NCBI RefSeq assembly: GCF_003606385.1 | Contig: NZ_CP032514.1 | Location: forward strand, 2,294,001-2,358,000 | DNA: 64,000 nt | Direction of reading: 5' to 3' | DNA from: Actinomyces lilanjuaniae | GTDB taxonomy: Bacteria; Actinomycetota; Actinomycetes; Actinomycetales; Actinomycetaceae | Shown here: piece by piece, positions 27,388 through 36,956 of the stretch | Layout: each line of letters starts with the position of its first letter | Numbering within the stretch: position 1 is the first letter of the stretch | Made by a program: the position numbers and the translations under genes | The notes under the pieces: model-generated | What the model saw: only the letters and a program-made list of their open reading frames with translations | What the model was told of the DNA's origin: nothing | The model's database searches: none

Positions 27388-30221
27388 ATGCGGATCGTCC
27401 AGGTTTCTGCCCACTATCCCCCGAACTTCGTCTCCGGGGGCACGCTCGTGCCGCAGAGGATAGCGCGCCTGACGTCCGCGCAGGGCCACGACTCCTACGT
27501 CTACGCCGGCTACCTGGACGACCAGCGCCGCCCCCTGGAGACCTGGACCGAGACCGACGAGGCCGGGGTGGCGGTGACCTGGCTGGTCACGACTCCGTGG
27601 ACGGGCTGGGACGACCCGTTCAACTACGACAACCCCGGCGCGGCTCAGGCCTTCGCCCGGTGGCTGGAGGGGGTCCGGCCTGACGTGGTGCACGTCCACT
27701 CCCTGCAGACTCTCGGGGTCGGGCTCGTGGAGGCCGCCAGGGCGTCGGGCGCCCGGGTCGTGCTGACTATGCACGACTTCTGGTGGTTCTGCTCCCGGCA
27801 GTTCCTAGTCGATCACCAAATGCACCCCTGCTCCCTGGTCGTGGAGTGCGGCTCCTGCGACTGCGACTCCCACCCGCGCCTGCGGGGACGGCGCGAGCGG
27901 CTTCGCCGAGCCCTGGAGGCTGTGGACCTCGTCCTGGCGCCCTCCCGCTCGGCGGCACGGGTACTGGTTGCCAACGGTGTTGACCCGGACAGGGTACGAG
28001 TCAACGAGAACGGCCTTCCTGACGCCCAGCTGGAGCGCCTCGGCCCCGAGCCCCGGCCACGAGTCGGTACGGGACCGCTGAGGGTCATGTACGCGGGCGG
28101 GGACCAGGAGATGAAGGGTGTCGACGTCCTGACCCGTAGCGCCAGGCTGGTCGGCGAGCACAGCGGGCTGCTCCTGGACGCCTACGGGGTCGAGAGGGCA
28201 CGACCTGGCCTGCCCTCCTGGTTCCGCCCCCGCCCGTCCTTCAGCCCCGACAGCCTCCTGGAGGTCCTGGAGGACCACGACCTGCTGGTCCTACCCTCCG
28301 TCATGCGCGAGTCCCACTCCATCCTCACTCGCGAGGCGCTGGCCGCCGGCCTGGGCGTGGTGTGCACCGACACCCTCGGACCGGAGGAGGCTGTGACCGA
28401 GGGTGTCAATGGCCACGTCGTCCCTGCTGGGGACGCCCAGGCGCTGGCAGAGGTGCTGCACCGCCTCGCCCAGGACCCACAGCGGGCACGGAGACTGACC
28501 GGTCAGGGCTCTGCCTCGCCGATCCGCTCCGTCACCCAGCAGGGAGCCGAGCTGCTCAGTACCTACGAGGAGCTGTGCGACGACGCCTTCGGCTCCCCCG
28601 GCGTGGTCTGCGCGCCACAGGAGCACCGCGACATCGCGCGGGCGCAGGCACAGCTGCTGCGACGGGTGCTCTTCGTCGTCGGTATCGACGGCGCGCCGCT
28701 GCGCTACCGCGCTTATCTTCCCGCCGAGGCCTTGCGGATGCGAGGCCACGAGGTCGAGGTGCGCCACTACCGCGACCCGCGCCTTCGCACGGAGGTCCTC
28801 CAGGCGGACGCCATCGTGCTGTACCGGGTGCCGGCAACCACCCAGGTGCTGGACCTCATCGCCGCGGTCAAGGAGCGTCCGGCAGCGGTCCCGGTCCTCT
28901 ACGACGTCGACGACCTCATCTTCGACCCCTCCCTGCGCGGTCAGCTCGAGGGCCTGGAGGGCCTGTCCGCCCGGGAGGAGCGGCTGTGGTGGCACGGCGT
29001 CGAGCGCTACCGCACCACCCTGGAGGCATGTGACGGGTTTATCGGCTCAACCGAGGTGCTGTGCCAGGAGGCGACCCGCCTGGCCCACCTCCCCGCCTAC
29101 CGTTACGCCAACGGGGTGGGAGCCCTCCTGGCCCGGGCCTCGGACAGAGTGGTCCGGGAGGACGACATGGCAGCACGGGGAGCCCGCACTCCTCCGGCGC
29201 GCGTCGTGTCGGCTCGCGCCACGAGGGGGATACCCGGGGCCACAGGCGCGCAGGCTGCCGGTACCGCCGAGCAGGACAGGAGCGGTACGGGCAGCGGGGA
29301 CAACGCAGGCCGTGGGAGCAGCGAGACCACTGTCTCTATCGGGTACTTCTCCGGAACAACGACGCATGACGCGGACTGGGCGGCGGTAGAGCCCGCCGTG
29401 GTCGCTGTCATGAGGCGCCACCCACATGTGCGGCTTGTCCTGGGCGGCCACCTCCGCCCGACAGAGGCCCTGTCGCCACTGGCCGAGCGAGTCTCCACGG
29501 TCCCCTTCACCTCCTGGCTGGAGCTGCCACGGGTGCTACGAGACACCGATATCTGCCTGGCGCCCCTGACTGGGGACTCAGTGTTCAACGAGGCCAAGTC
29601 AGCCATCAAGTGGCTGGAGGCCGCGCTGGTGGGTCGTCCGGTCGTCGCAGCTGCCACAGGTCCCTTCCAGGAGGTGGTCGACCACGGCCGCACCGGGATG
29701 CTGGCCACGACCACCGAGCAGTGGGAGGAGGCCCTAGAGGATCTGGTCGGCTCCCAGGCCCTGCGCTCCCGGATGGGGGCGATGGCCCGGCGGGAGGCCC
29801 TGCTGGAGCTGTCACCGTTGACCCAGGGCCGCGCCTACGAGAAGATCCTGGTCCAGGCCGCGCTGCGCCTGCGCCTGGAGGGCCGTCGGCAGCCCTCCTC
29901 CTGGGTCCCTGTGGCAGATGACGAGCCTTTCGCCGCAGCCCCCATCGCCCTGGACCCTTACGGTGAGGACCAGCCCCCGCAGCCGTGCCCACCCCGGCTG
30001 CTGCCGCCCGTGCCAGCCGGCTCCTGTGGCAGGCCAGGGCCGTGGCCCGCACGGAGGGGGCTGGCACCGTGGTGAGACTCGCTGCCACACACGTAGCCAG
30101 GCGCACCGCCCGGGCCTGGCCCGCTACCTGCGCAGCTAGCACCTGCTGCGGGCACCCCCGGACAGCACTGGCACCCACCCAGTTGACCGCCTGTCGAGGC
30201 AGGGAGGCGTCGTCGATGTAG
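27388..30221 (+). CDS. Double-headed glycosyltransferase (two GT4-type halves)
   Basis: Two GT-B glycosyltransferases in one chain. The first half (about 1-400) starts MRIVQVSAHYPPNFVSGGT and has VDVLTRSARLVGEH and the donor-site segment ESHSILTREALAAGLGVVCTD. The second (about 435-880) starts VLFVVGIDGAPLRYRAYLPA and has PVLYDVDDLIFDPSLRGQ, IGYFSGTTTHDADWA and FNEAKSAIKWLEAALVGRPV. The first frame stops at 30075 in an odd Pro-rich tail. Adding a base in C5 at 29974-29978 gives a likelier tail (ARASRLLWQARAVARTEG) ending at 30221, about 944 aa; this correction is less certain than the others. The ATG at 27388 starts the conserved part. Confidence 0.8.
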
Positions 30222-30242
30222 TCGGGAGCGGCTGCCGACGGG

Positions 30243-30271
30243 CCGGGAACATAAACGGACCGGGAACATAA
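30243..30271. repeat. 12-bp direct repeat upstream of the methyltransferase gene
   Basis: CCGGGAACATAA occurs at 30243-30254 and again at 30260-30271, centre-to-centre 17 bp. The pair lies 53-81 bases before the methyltransferase GTG start at 30324, in a promoter-like position. Direct repeats of this size could be an operator for self-regulation. No regulator gene is visible beside it. Confidence 0.5.
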
Positions 30272-30323
30272 GTGGTCGCGGCGCCTCACGATGGATGTCA
30301 CACCGTTACGGCAGGATGGTTGT

Positions 30324-31237
30324 GTGACGCTTCATCCTGTCCCTGCTCCTGCCCCCCCGGTCCCCGAGGACCCCGCTCGTGCGCTCGCCCTCCTCCTTGG
30401 GGAGGGCGTGACATGGGGTGACTCCTCGCAGTGGCTGCCAGCGCTGCCCGAGGGCAGCGTCGACCTGTTCTTCACCTCCCCGCCCTATGCCGACCAACGG
30501 CCTACAGCCGTGTGCACCCGGACCGCTACGTCGAGTGGTTCCTGCCCTTCGCCCGATCGATGTACAAGGCCACGAGCGAGACGGGCTCGCTCGTCATCAA
30601 CATCAAGAACCGCGTCGCCAAGGACGGGCCGCTCAAGGGGCAGCGTCACCCCTACGTGTTCCAGCTCGTCCTGGCCCTCCAGAACATGGGCTGGCGGTGG
30701 ATCGAGGAATACATCTGGTCCAAGCCCAACGCGATCCCTGGCAGGTTCGGCCCCCGCACAAAGGACGCCTTCGAGCACGTGTTCCACTTCGCACGCGGTC
30801 CCAGGCCCTACTTCGACCTCGACGCGGTCCGTGTGCCCTACAAGACGACACCTGAGGAGATCAGGCGGCGCATGCAGGACACCCGTGGTCGTCGCTCCAC
30901 CGAGGCAGGGTTCGGCCGCAACCGAGTGACGACCTATGCCCACGGCGGAGCCGATCCCGGTAACGTCATCCCGGTGAGTCAGACCTACAACCAGCACAGG
31001 GGCGTCACTCACACGGCCCCCATGCCCGAGGGCCTGGCCGAGTTCTTCGTCAAGGTCATGACGCCTGGCAACGGCGTCGTCATCGACCCCTTCGCCGGCA
31101 GCGGCACGACGGCAGTCGTCGCCCGGCGCCTGGGGCGTCAGGCCGGAGGGCTGGAGCTGCACGAGCAGTACGCGCTGGCCGCCCGCGAGCGTATTGCCGC
31201 TGATGCGACGCTCCTCGACCCGGTACAGGCAGGCTAG
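30324..31237 (+). CDS. Beta-class DNA methyltransferase, probably N4-cytosine or N6-adenine (one apparent frameshift)
   Basis: Motif IV comes first, VDLFFTSPPYADQR; the TSPPY form is most common in N4-cytosine enzymes. Motif I comes near the C-terminus, VVIDPFAGSGTTAVVARRLG. This order defines the beta class. Between them are VINIKNRVAKDGPLKGQRHP, IEEYIWSKPNAIPGR and a variable target-recognition part. The first frame breaks just after TSPPYADQR at CGGCC (30499-30502). Adding one base continues as AYSRVHPDRYVEWFLPFARS to the stop at 31237, 304 aa, full length. It starts at a GTG and ends 3 bp before the next gene. The recognition site cannot be read from the sequence. Confidence 0.88.
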
Positions 31238-31240
31238 AGC

Positions 31241-32068
31241 ATGGCAACCGTCGAGGAGACCGTCAACGCGATCATCAGCACCGGTTCATGGGACGAACGT
31301 GTGGCGCAGATGCGTCTGGTCGCCCAGCGGCACGGCACAGCCGAGCACACCAGGATCTACGCCGAGGTAGCCAACCAGGTCTACGTTCCTCATCTCGCAC
31401 CGGACTTCGCCTACGTCCACTCCATGGACTTCTACGAGCTGTCCACCTTCCAAGCCAGCTACCGCGCGACCCTAGAAGCCACGCAGGGCTTTACTGACAT
31501 GAGTCAGGAGACGGTGACGCGCGCACTCCTTGACCAGCCCCGCTCGCTGCTGACCTTCCGCACAGTTCTGGGACTGCTCACCAAGGAACTGGCAAGCGCG
31601 ACAACGCTCGTCAGCTCCTCGTCGTCACCCAGGAGAGTCTCGCCCGGTGTCATTGAGGGGATGGAGCGTCACGGTACCAGGCCGTCGGAGGACACTGCCA
31701 TGACGCTGGCCCTGACGATTGTCAAGGCTATGGACGGCACGCTGTTCGGGGACCCGCCCGACGGCCTGCGGACCAAGCAGGACAAGTTCGACACCCGCGA
31801 CGGCTGGGCCACCGCAGCAGCGCTGGCCCGCGACGGCGGCACCGCACGCGACAAGGCGCACCGCTTTGAGCGTCTACGCGCTGAGTCCGTCCGTCTCGGC
31901 GGAGTCCCCCTGCTGGGTGTGCTTGCCGGACTGGGGTGGGCGCGCGTCAACGACACCCTGGGGCCAGTTATCCGGGACACCGACGGGCGGGTCTTCACCC
32001 TGTCAAACCTCACGCAGATGCTGACCGTCTCCCCCTTCCCACAACTGATCGGCGCAGCACCTGCCTAG
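31241..32068 (+). CDS. Unrecognised protein coupled to the DNA methyltransferase; candidate restriction enzyme
   Basis: A 275-aa soluble protein starting MATVEETVNAIIST, 3 bp after the methyltransferase stop. I do not recognise the family. It is mostly helical, has no signal peptide or membrane helix, and has few lysines. The nearest approach to a nuclease core is PPDGLRTKQDKFDTRDGW (about residues 168-185), not a convincing PD-(D/E)xK. The position makes it the likely partner of the methyltransferase, most simply a type II restriction endonuclease, by context alone. It could instead be a different effector or accessory factor. The gene ends 53 bp before a convergent glycosyltransferase. Confidence 0.6.
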   Translation: MATVEETVNAIISTGSWDERVAQMRLVAQRHGTAEHTRIYAEVANQVYVPHLAPDFAYVHSMDFYELSTFQASYRATLEATQGFTDMSQETVTRALLDQPRSLLTFRTVLGLLTKELASATTLVSSSSSPRRVSPGVIEGMERHGTRPSEDTAMTLALTIVKAMDGTLFGDPPDGLRTKQDKFDTRDGWATAAALARDGGTARDKAHRFERLRAESVRLGGVPLLGVLAGLGWARVNDTLGPVIRDTDGRVFTLSNLTQMLTVSPFPQLIGAAPA

Positions 32069-32120
32069 GACGTCTGCCTAGGTCTGCCCTGGCACCCGGA
32101 CTCAGCGCCGCACGCCAGGC

Positions 32121-33074
32121 CTAGGGGCGCGGCCCGCCCCGTCCCCGCAGCCCGTCCACCAGCCCGTGGGCCAGCGCCGAGGCCCGCTGCCGACGACGGT
32201 CAGCCAGGGCCGCGTTAAAGGCCGTGTACTTGGCGAGCCAGACGGTGTAGCCGACCCTCCACGCCACCGGGAGCAGGCCCGAGCGCAGCAGGCGCACCGT
32301 GTTGCGCACCAGGTAGTAGCTGCGCACAGGGGCGTGGACGTGCACCGGCTGACGACGCCCGGGCAGCCGGACCACCTCGTCACCCAGGCGGTGCGTCATC
32401 GGCGTACCGGTCGCTACCACCAGCCGGTAGCCCGCGCGCCGCGCCCTCAGGCCCCACTCCAGGTCGACGTGGTCGATGAAGAGGTCCTCCCTCATGGGGC
32501 CGACGCGGTCCAGCGCCTCCATCGACACCAGGCACCCGGAGGCGATGAGGAAGGCGACCGTCAGATAGGGCTGCGCCAGCTCCTCGGGCGTGGCCCGGCG
32601 CGGCCCCCAGCGGCGCGCCACGTAGACGAGCTGGTCGCGACCCTGGCGGTCCTCCCCTACCAGAGGTCCGGCTGCTGCGACCCCGCAGCTGTCACTACCG
32701 GGGTCGTCCCGCTGGTCGGCTCTGAAGGCCGCCAACAGCTGGTCGACCATCCCGGGTGAGGGAACGGAGTCGTGGTCCGACAGCAGGACCCAGTGTGCCC
32801 CCAGCTCACGGGCCCGCTTGATGCCAAGGTTCTGGGCGGCAGCGATCCCGAGGTTGCCGCCCATCTCCGCCAGGTGCGCACCGGTGCGCGCGCACGCCTC
32901 CCGCAGCGGCTGGAGCTCCTCGGGAGAGGAGCCGTTGTCCACGACGACGACCCACTGGCACTGGGCGGACAGGGCCGTAACCAGGTCGGCGCAGGAGGGT
33001 GCCGGGTGGTAGGTGACGACCACGGCGGCCACCTGGTTGGCCGCAGTCTCGCCGGTTGAACGCCCCCCGGTCAT
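32121..33074 (-). CDS. Glycosyltransferase family 2, rhamnosyltransferase-like
   Basis: A 317-aa GT-A protein: VAAVVVTYHPAPSCADLV, then VVVVDNGSSPEELQP, NLGIAAAQNLGIKRARELGA and HWVLLSDHDSVPSPGMVDQL (the DxD), with the acceptor region around MREDLFIDHVDLEWGLRARR. These features match the RfbF-like rhamnosyltransferases. I chose the ATG at 33074 because it overlaps the upstream stop (ATGA); a start at 33098 would add eight residues. It is last in the export operon of permease, ATPase and two glycosyltransferases. Confidence 0.9.
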   Translation of the reverse strand: MTGGRSTGETAANQVAAVVVTYHPAPSCADLVTALSAQCQWVVVVDNGSSPEELQPLREACARTGAHLAEMGGNLGIAAAQNLGIKRARELGAHWVLLSDHDSVPSPGMVDQLLAAFRADQRDDPGSDSCGVAAAGPLVGEDRQGRDQLVYVARRWGPRRATPEELAQPYLTVAFLIASGCLVSMEALDRVGPMREDLFIDHVDLEWGLRARRAGYRLVVATGTPMTHRLGDEVVRLPGRRQPVHVHAPVRSYYLVRNTVRLLRSGLLPVAWRVGYTVWLAKYTAFNAALADRRRQRASALAHGLVDGLRGRGGPRP

Positions 33075-34495
33075 CGCCTCAGCCTTGACAGGCGCCACTG
33101 CACCTTAGCTGCCACCCCGCGCGCTCCCGAGGTCCTCAGGGTGCGGGAGACGGCACGCAGGTCCCGGCGCAGGGCCGTCAGCAGGGACACCTGCCCCGCA
33201 GGCCGGTAGGCGGCGACACGCTCGTGGTCGGCCGCCCTGTAGGGCTGGGCGCAGTACCTGATGAGAGGTTGCAGCGTACGCTGCCACGTGAGCTCCCGCG
33301 CCGTCCCCCTGACCGCCTCCCGTGCCGAGCGCGCTGCGGTGTCGTCGCTCAGGAGAGTGATGATGCTGCTGGCCAGGGCGTCCGTGTCACCCACGGGGAC
33401 ACTCGCCCCCAGGCCGTCGCGCTCCACCAGGGTGGCGAAGGAGTCCCCTGCCGAGCACACGATTGGCAGGCCTGCCCACAGGTAGTCCAGGATCCTGGTC
33501 CTGAAGGAGAAGGCGGTCTCAATGTGGTCAAAGTGGGTGGACACCCCGACATCAGCGTCCATGAGGTAGTTGACCCGGTCCTCGTAGGCCACCCAGTCCT
33601 CGTGGAAGAACACCGTGGTCCCCGTCAGTCCGAGCCTGTCCGCCTCCTGACGGGTACGCACGGCCATGTCCATCTCCGGGACGTCCGGGTTAGGGTGGCG
33701 CATACCCAGGAAGAAGAGCCTCACGTCCGGTACCTGGCGTCGCACCACGTCGATGGCTCTGACCACGGACAGCGGGTCGAACCAGTTGTAGACGCCTCCG
33801 CCCCAGATGACAACCGGGTCCTCAGCCCCGATCCCGGGCACGGTCCCCTTGACGGGGTGGCGGGTCTGGACCGCCTCGTCGTCGGAGGTGCCGAAGGCGA
33901 CGACGTCAATGAGGCTGCGCAGCGAGGGATCGGCGTCGTAAGTGAGCGGATTGACTCGCCCTGAGCCTGCCAGGTGCCCCAGCCACAGGTCGCGCTGCTT
34001 CTCGGAGGCGCAGATGAAGAAGTCCCCCCGCAGAACCTGGGCGTCCAGCTCAAGCAGCGCCCGGGACAGGGCGGCGTCACGCTGGTCCAGCGGCTGGTAC
34101 CTCTCCGCCTCCAGGGACTCCAGGTGGAAGGGGTCGTACAGGTCGATGACGATCTTCTGGGGGACCTCGTGGAGCCAGGGGAAGGTCGCCGCGATGTAGC
34201 CCTGGATCACCACGACGTCAGCACCCTCGACCTCACGCCTGAAGCCGTCGACGTCGGTGCGCGCGGCCTGGAAACCCGCGCCCTGGCGCTGGCAGGCGGC
34301 AAAGGTCAGCAGACGCACCCGGTGGCCCTGAGCAGCCAGGTGGGAGGAGATCTCCCAGGCCCGGATCGCCGGGCCGGCCATCTTCTCCCCGAGAGTGTCC
34401 AGGGTCGCCACCACGATCCGCTGGGAGATCCGCTGAGAGGACTTCTGGGACCGCTCGCCGGACCTGTCGGCTCCCGGCGTCTCCTCACAGCCCAT
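33071..34495 (-). CDS. Glycosyltransferase family 4
   Basis: A 474-aa GT-B protein. RIVVATLDTLGEKMAGPAIR is the acceptor-side start. DVVAFGTSDDEAVQTRHPVK and VVIWGGGVYNWFDPLSVVRA enter the donor domain, which shows FFHEDWVAYEDRVNYLMDAD and FSFRTRILDYLWAGLPIVCS. An excellent ribosome site (AGGAGGTAAGG) directly precedes the ATG, within the end of the ATPase gene, which it overlaps by 11 bp. The stop overlaps the next start. It probably extends the glycan exported by the adjoining ABC transporter; the sugar is unknown. Confidence 0.9.
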   Translation of the reverse strand: MGCEETPGADRSGERSQKSSQRISQRIVVATLDTLGEKMAGPAIRAWEISSHLAAQGHRVRLLTFAACQRQGAGFQAARTDVDGFRREVEGADVVVIQGYIAATFPWLHEVPQKIVIDLYDPFHLESLEAERYQPLDQRDAALSRALLELDAQVLRGDFFICASEKQRDLWLGHLAGSGRVNPLTYDADPSLRSLIDVVAFGTSDDEAVQTRHPVKGTVPGIGAEDPVVIWGGGVYNWFDPLSVVRAIDVVRRQVPDVRLFFLGMRHPNPDVPEMDMAVRTRQEADRLGLTGTTVFFHEDWVAYEDRVNYLMDADVGVSTHFDHIETAFSFRTRILDYLWAGLPIVCSAGDSFATLVERDGLGASVPVGDTDALASSIITLLSDDTAARSAREAVRGTARELTWQRTLQPLIRYCAQPYRAADHERVAAYRPAGQVSLLTALRRDLRAVSRTLRTSGARGVAAKVQWRLSRLRR

Positions 34496-35759
34496 CCTTA
34501 CCTCCTGTCCCCGTGCCCAGAGCCGAGACCACCTCGACCGCCGTACGCGTCTGCCCGCTCATCCTCCACCGGCCCGCCATGGATACCGGCCCACCGGAGT
34601 CCCGGGGGTCGCTGGTGCCCACCTGCAGCCAGGCGATCTCCCGGACGAAGTCGAACACCTCCTCCGGTCCCGCCCCGAGCACACCGCCGTGAACCGCGTA
34701 GAGGCCCTCCTGGAGCGGCAGGTGGGGGATGACGAGGTCAACGCTGCCCCGCCCCTCCAGGTAGTCAGGGCTGAAGCCCTGGTCGCGGGAGAAGCTGGCC
34801 CACAGGTAGCTGCCCTGTGCGCTGTCCATCGTGAGCCCCAGGCTGGGGCGCTCGACCCGCCTGGTGGCGTGGTAGTGCAGGCGCAGCACGACCTGGTCCC
34901 CCGATACCAGGCCCTCCTCGCCCACCGGGCCTTGAGGGCCGATGACCTCCACACGCTCCACGACGACCTCACCTGTGCCCCAGCGGACCCGGCCGTTGTC
35001 GTCAGTACGGATATTGGTGCGCTCCGCGTCCGCGTACTGCTCCAGGACGACCCGGGCCGGGCCCACAGCCTTGAGGCGACCGTGGTCGAGGTAGGCCGCC
35101 TGGTCCGCCATGGAGCGCAGCTGGGGCAGGGAGTGGGAGACCACGACGACGGTACGGCCCTCATCGCGCAGGTCGGCGAACTTCTGAGCGCACTTCTCCT
35201 GGAAGGAGGTGTCGCCCACGGCGAGGATCTCGTCCACCAGGAGGATCTCCGGCTCCGTGTGGATGGCCACCGAGAAGCCCAGGCGCACGTACATACCTGA
35301 GGAGTAGTTCTTCACCGGTTGGTCGATAAAGGCCTCAACCCCGGAGAAGTCCACGATCTGGTCCAGCTTGGCATCGATCTCGCTGCGGGACATGCCCAGG
35401 ATCGAGCCGTTGAGGTAGATGTTCTCCCGGCCGGAGAGCTCGGGGTGGAACCCGGAGCCGACCTCCAGCATCGCCGCCATCCGGCCTCGGCGGCGGATGG
35501 TCCCGGAGTCGGGAACCAGGATCCTGGCGATGCACTTGAGCAGGGTGGACTTGCCCGACCCGTTGTCACCTACCAGGGCAAAGGTGGACCCCTGGGGAAT
35601 CTCCAGGCTCACCTCCTCCAGCGCCTGGAAGTCCTGGTAGGAGGAGGAACCGCGTCGCATGAGCGCGGACTTCAGCGTGTTGTTGCGCTCCCGGTAGACC
35701 CGGAACCTCTTGGACACTGCCTCCACGCTGACCGCGGCAGAGCCGACCGTCGCAGACAT
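34485..35759 (-). CDS. Polysaccharide ABC exporter ATPase with C-terminal glycan-binding-like domain (Wzt/TagH-type)
   Basis: A 424-aa protein. Residues about 1-260 are the ATPase: VSKRFRVYRERNNTLKSALM, Walker A VGDNGSGKSTLLK, the family's ENIYLNGSILGMSRSEI, the signature YSSGMYVRLGFSVA and Walker B EILLVDEILAVGD. The remaining ~165 residues form a beta-rich domain (VVLRLHYHATRRVERPSLGL) like the Wzt C-terminal domain, which recognises the finished glycan end in O-antigen exporters. The ATG at 35759, one base after the permease stop, is the true start. Its gene pair is the permease at 35761. Confidence 0.93.
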   Translation of the reverse strand: MSATVGSAAVSVEAVSKRFRVYRERNNTLKSALMRRGSSSYQDFQALEEVSLEIPQGSTFALVGDNGSGKSTLLKCIARILVPDSGTIRRRGRMAAMLEVGSGFHPELSGRENIYLNGSILGMSRSEIDAKLDQIVDFSGVEAFIDQPVKNYSSGMYVRLGFSVAIHTEPEILLVDEILAVGDTSFQEKCAQKFADLRDEGRTVVVVSHSLPQLRSMADQAAYLDHGRLKAVGPARVVLEQYADAERTNIRTDDNGRVRWGTGEVVVERVEVIGPQGPVGEEGLVSGDQVVLRLHYHATRRVERPSLGLTMDSAQGSYLWASFSRDQGFSPDYLEGRGSVDLVIPHLPLQEGLYAVHGGVLGAGPEEVFDFVREIAWLQVGTSDPRDSGGPVSMAGRWRMSGQTRTAVEVVSALGTGTGGKDGL

Positions 35760-35760
35760 C

Positions 35761-36591
35761 TCAGAGCACCTCCGCCAGACGGGACTGGTGGCGGTCGAAC
35801 ACCCACCACCCGACAAGGAACACCCCCAGGGACAGGGCCAGCACGACCAGGCTGGTGGACAGCGCGGGAAGCCGGTTGTCGTACAGCAGGTTCCTGAAGG
35901 CCAGGATGAAGTGGTAGAAGGGATTGAGCCGGTAGACGTCAAACACTGTCATCCCCAGGAAGGACCCGACGCCGCCGGAGACCTCCTGGACCATCGTGGC
36001 CGGGTAGATGATCGGGTTGGCGTAGAACCAGATCTGGAAGACGATACCCATGAGGTACTGCGTGTCGCGGAAGTGCACGTTGGCCACGGACAGCATCATC
36101 GCCACCCCCGTCGAGAACAGCGTGAGCAGGACCATGAGCACCATGGCGGGCAGGACGTAGAGGTAGGGGGCACCGCCCAGCAGGATGACAGCCACCACCA
36201 GGACCACCATCTCGATCGACCACGAGTAGAGCCACGCCAGGGAGTTGGAGACCAGCAGTGCCGAGCGGGGGAAGTAGACCTTCTTGATGAGGTTCTCGTT
36301 GCCGACCAGTGCCGCCATGCCGCCGTTGACCACGTTGGAGAAGAAGGACCACGGCAGCAGCCCGCACATGAGCCACAGGGCGAAGTAGTCCAGGCCTGAG
36401 GGGTCACCCGGCGCGGGCTGGACGCGGATGACGATGCTGAAGACGAGGGAGTACACCACCATCAGCGCCAGCGGGTTGGCCAGCGACCACAGCTGCCCCA
36501 GGGCGGTCCTCTTGTACTTCCCTTTTACCTCACGCATCGTGAGGTTGTACAGGAGCTCTCGCGACTCCCGCAGGTCACTGATAATCGGCAA
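35761..36591 (-). CDS. Polysaccharide ABC exporter permease (Wzm/TagG-type, ABC-2 family)
   Basis: A 276-aa membrane protein with six helices. The hallmark start LRESRELLYNLTMREVKGKY and RTALGQLWSLANPLALMVVY matches ABC-2 permeases for teichoic acid and O-antigen. LLPWSFFSNVVNGGMAALVG and IWFYANPIIYPATMVQEVSG follow. I chose a TTG start at 36591, because AAAGGA lies 8 bases upstream and the length then fits the family. The longer frame to 36948 is not protein-like. It heads the minus-strand operon permease-ATPase-GT4-GT2 and would move a lipid-linked glycan across the membrane. Confidence 0.92.
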   Translation of the reverse strand: MPIISDLRESRELLYNLTMREVKGKYKRTALGQLWSLANPLALMVVYSLVFSIVIRVQPAPGDPSGLDYFALWLMCGLLPWSFFSNVVNGGMAALVGNENLIKKVYFPRSALLVSNSLAWLYSWSIEMVVLVVAVILLGGAPYLYVLPAMVLMVLLTLFSTGVAMMLSVANVHFRDTQYLMGIVFQIWFYANPIIYPATMVQEVSGGVGSFLGMTVFDVYRLNPFYHFILAFRNLLYDNRLPALSTSLVVLALSLGVFLVGWWVFDRHQSRLAEVL

Positions 36592-36956
36592 GGCACGTCC
36601 TTTGCTCAGGCTACGCAGTGGGCACGGTCCAGGCACCGTGGCAGGAGGGCTGACAGGACAGCGGCCCGGCTGGTGCGCCCCCACCATCATAGGCAGACCC
36701 GCAGGCGCACCCGTACAGGAGGTGGGGCACATCCCACCTGCGCCCGGTCCGTACCCCTGGCCGGGGGCAGCAGCGCCAACCTGCCCGGCTGCCCTACACT
36801 GTGGCAGCGACGACCGGGGAGCGCTGCCCGGAACGCGGCTGCCAGAGCCGACGCCCGGCTCAGAGGGCAGACGCCCGTGCCCATATGCTCCCCGGGCCTG
36901 CTGTACCACGGCCCTCGCGCCCCGGCGTCCGCCCCGTCTACCGAACACAGGACACC
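36592..36956. other. Divergent intergenic region between exporter permease and a GT2 gene
   Basis: This 365-bp stretch holds no gene I can support. It must carry promoters for the export operon (minus strand) and for the GT2-GT4-UPF0104 operon (plus strand). It is GC-rich, with several short repeats of GCCCGG and GGCAG. A weak -10 such as TACACT near 36795 lacks a -35. Nothing else stands out. Confidence 0.45.

Noticed and set aside
26851..27774. 307-aa version of the coiled-coil protein
   Set aside because: The extra N-terminal 169 residues overlap the divergent glycosyltransferase gene and have no protein-like pattern; MSDSD at 27267 is the likely start.
34485..35942. 485-aa version of the exporter ATPase
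   Set aside because: The first 61 residues are the out-of-frame shadow of the permease end; the ATG at 35759 follows the permease stop by one base.
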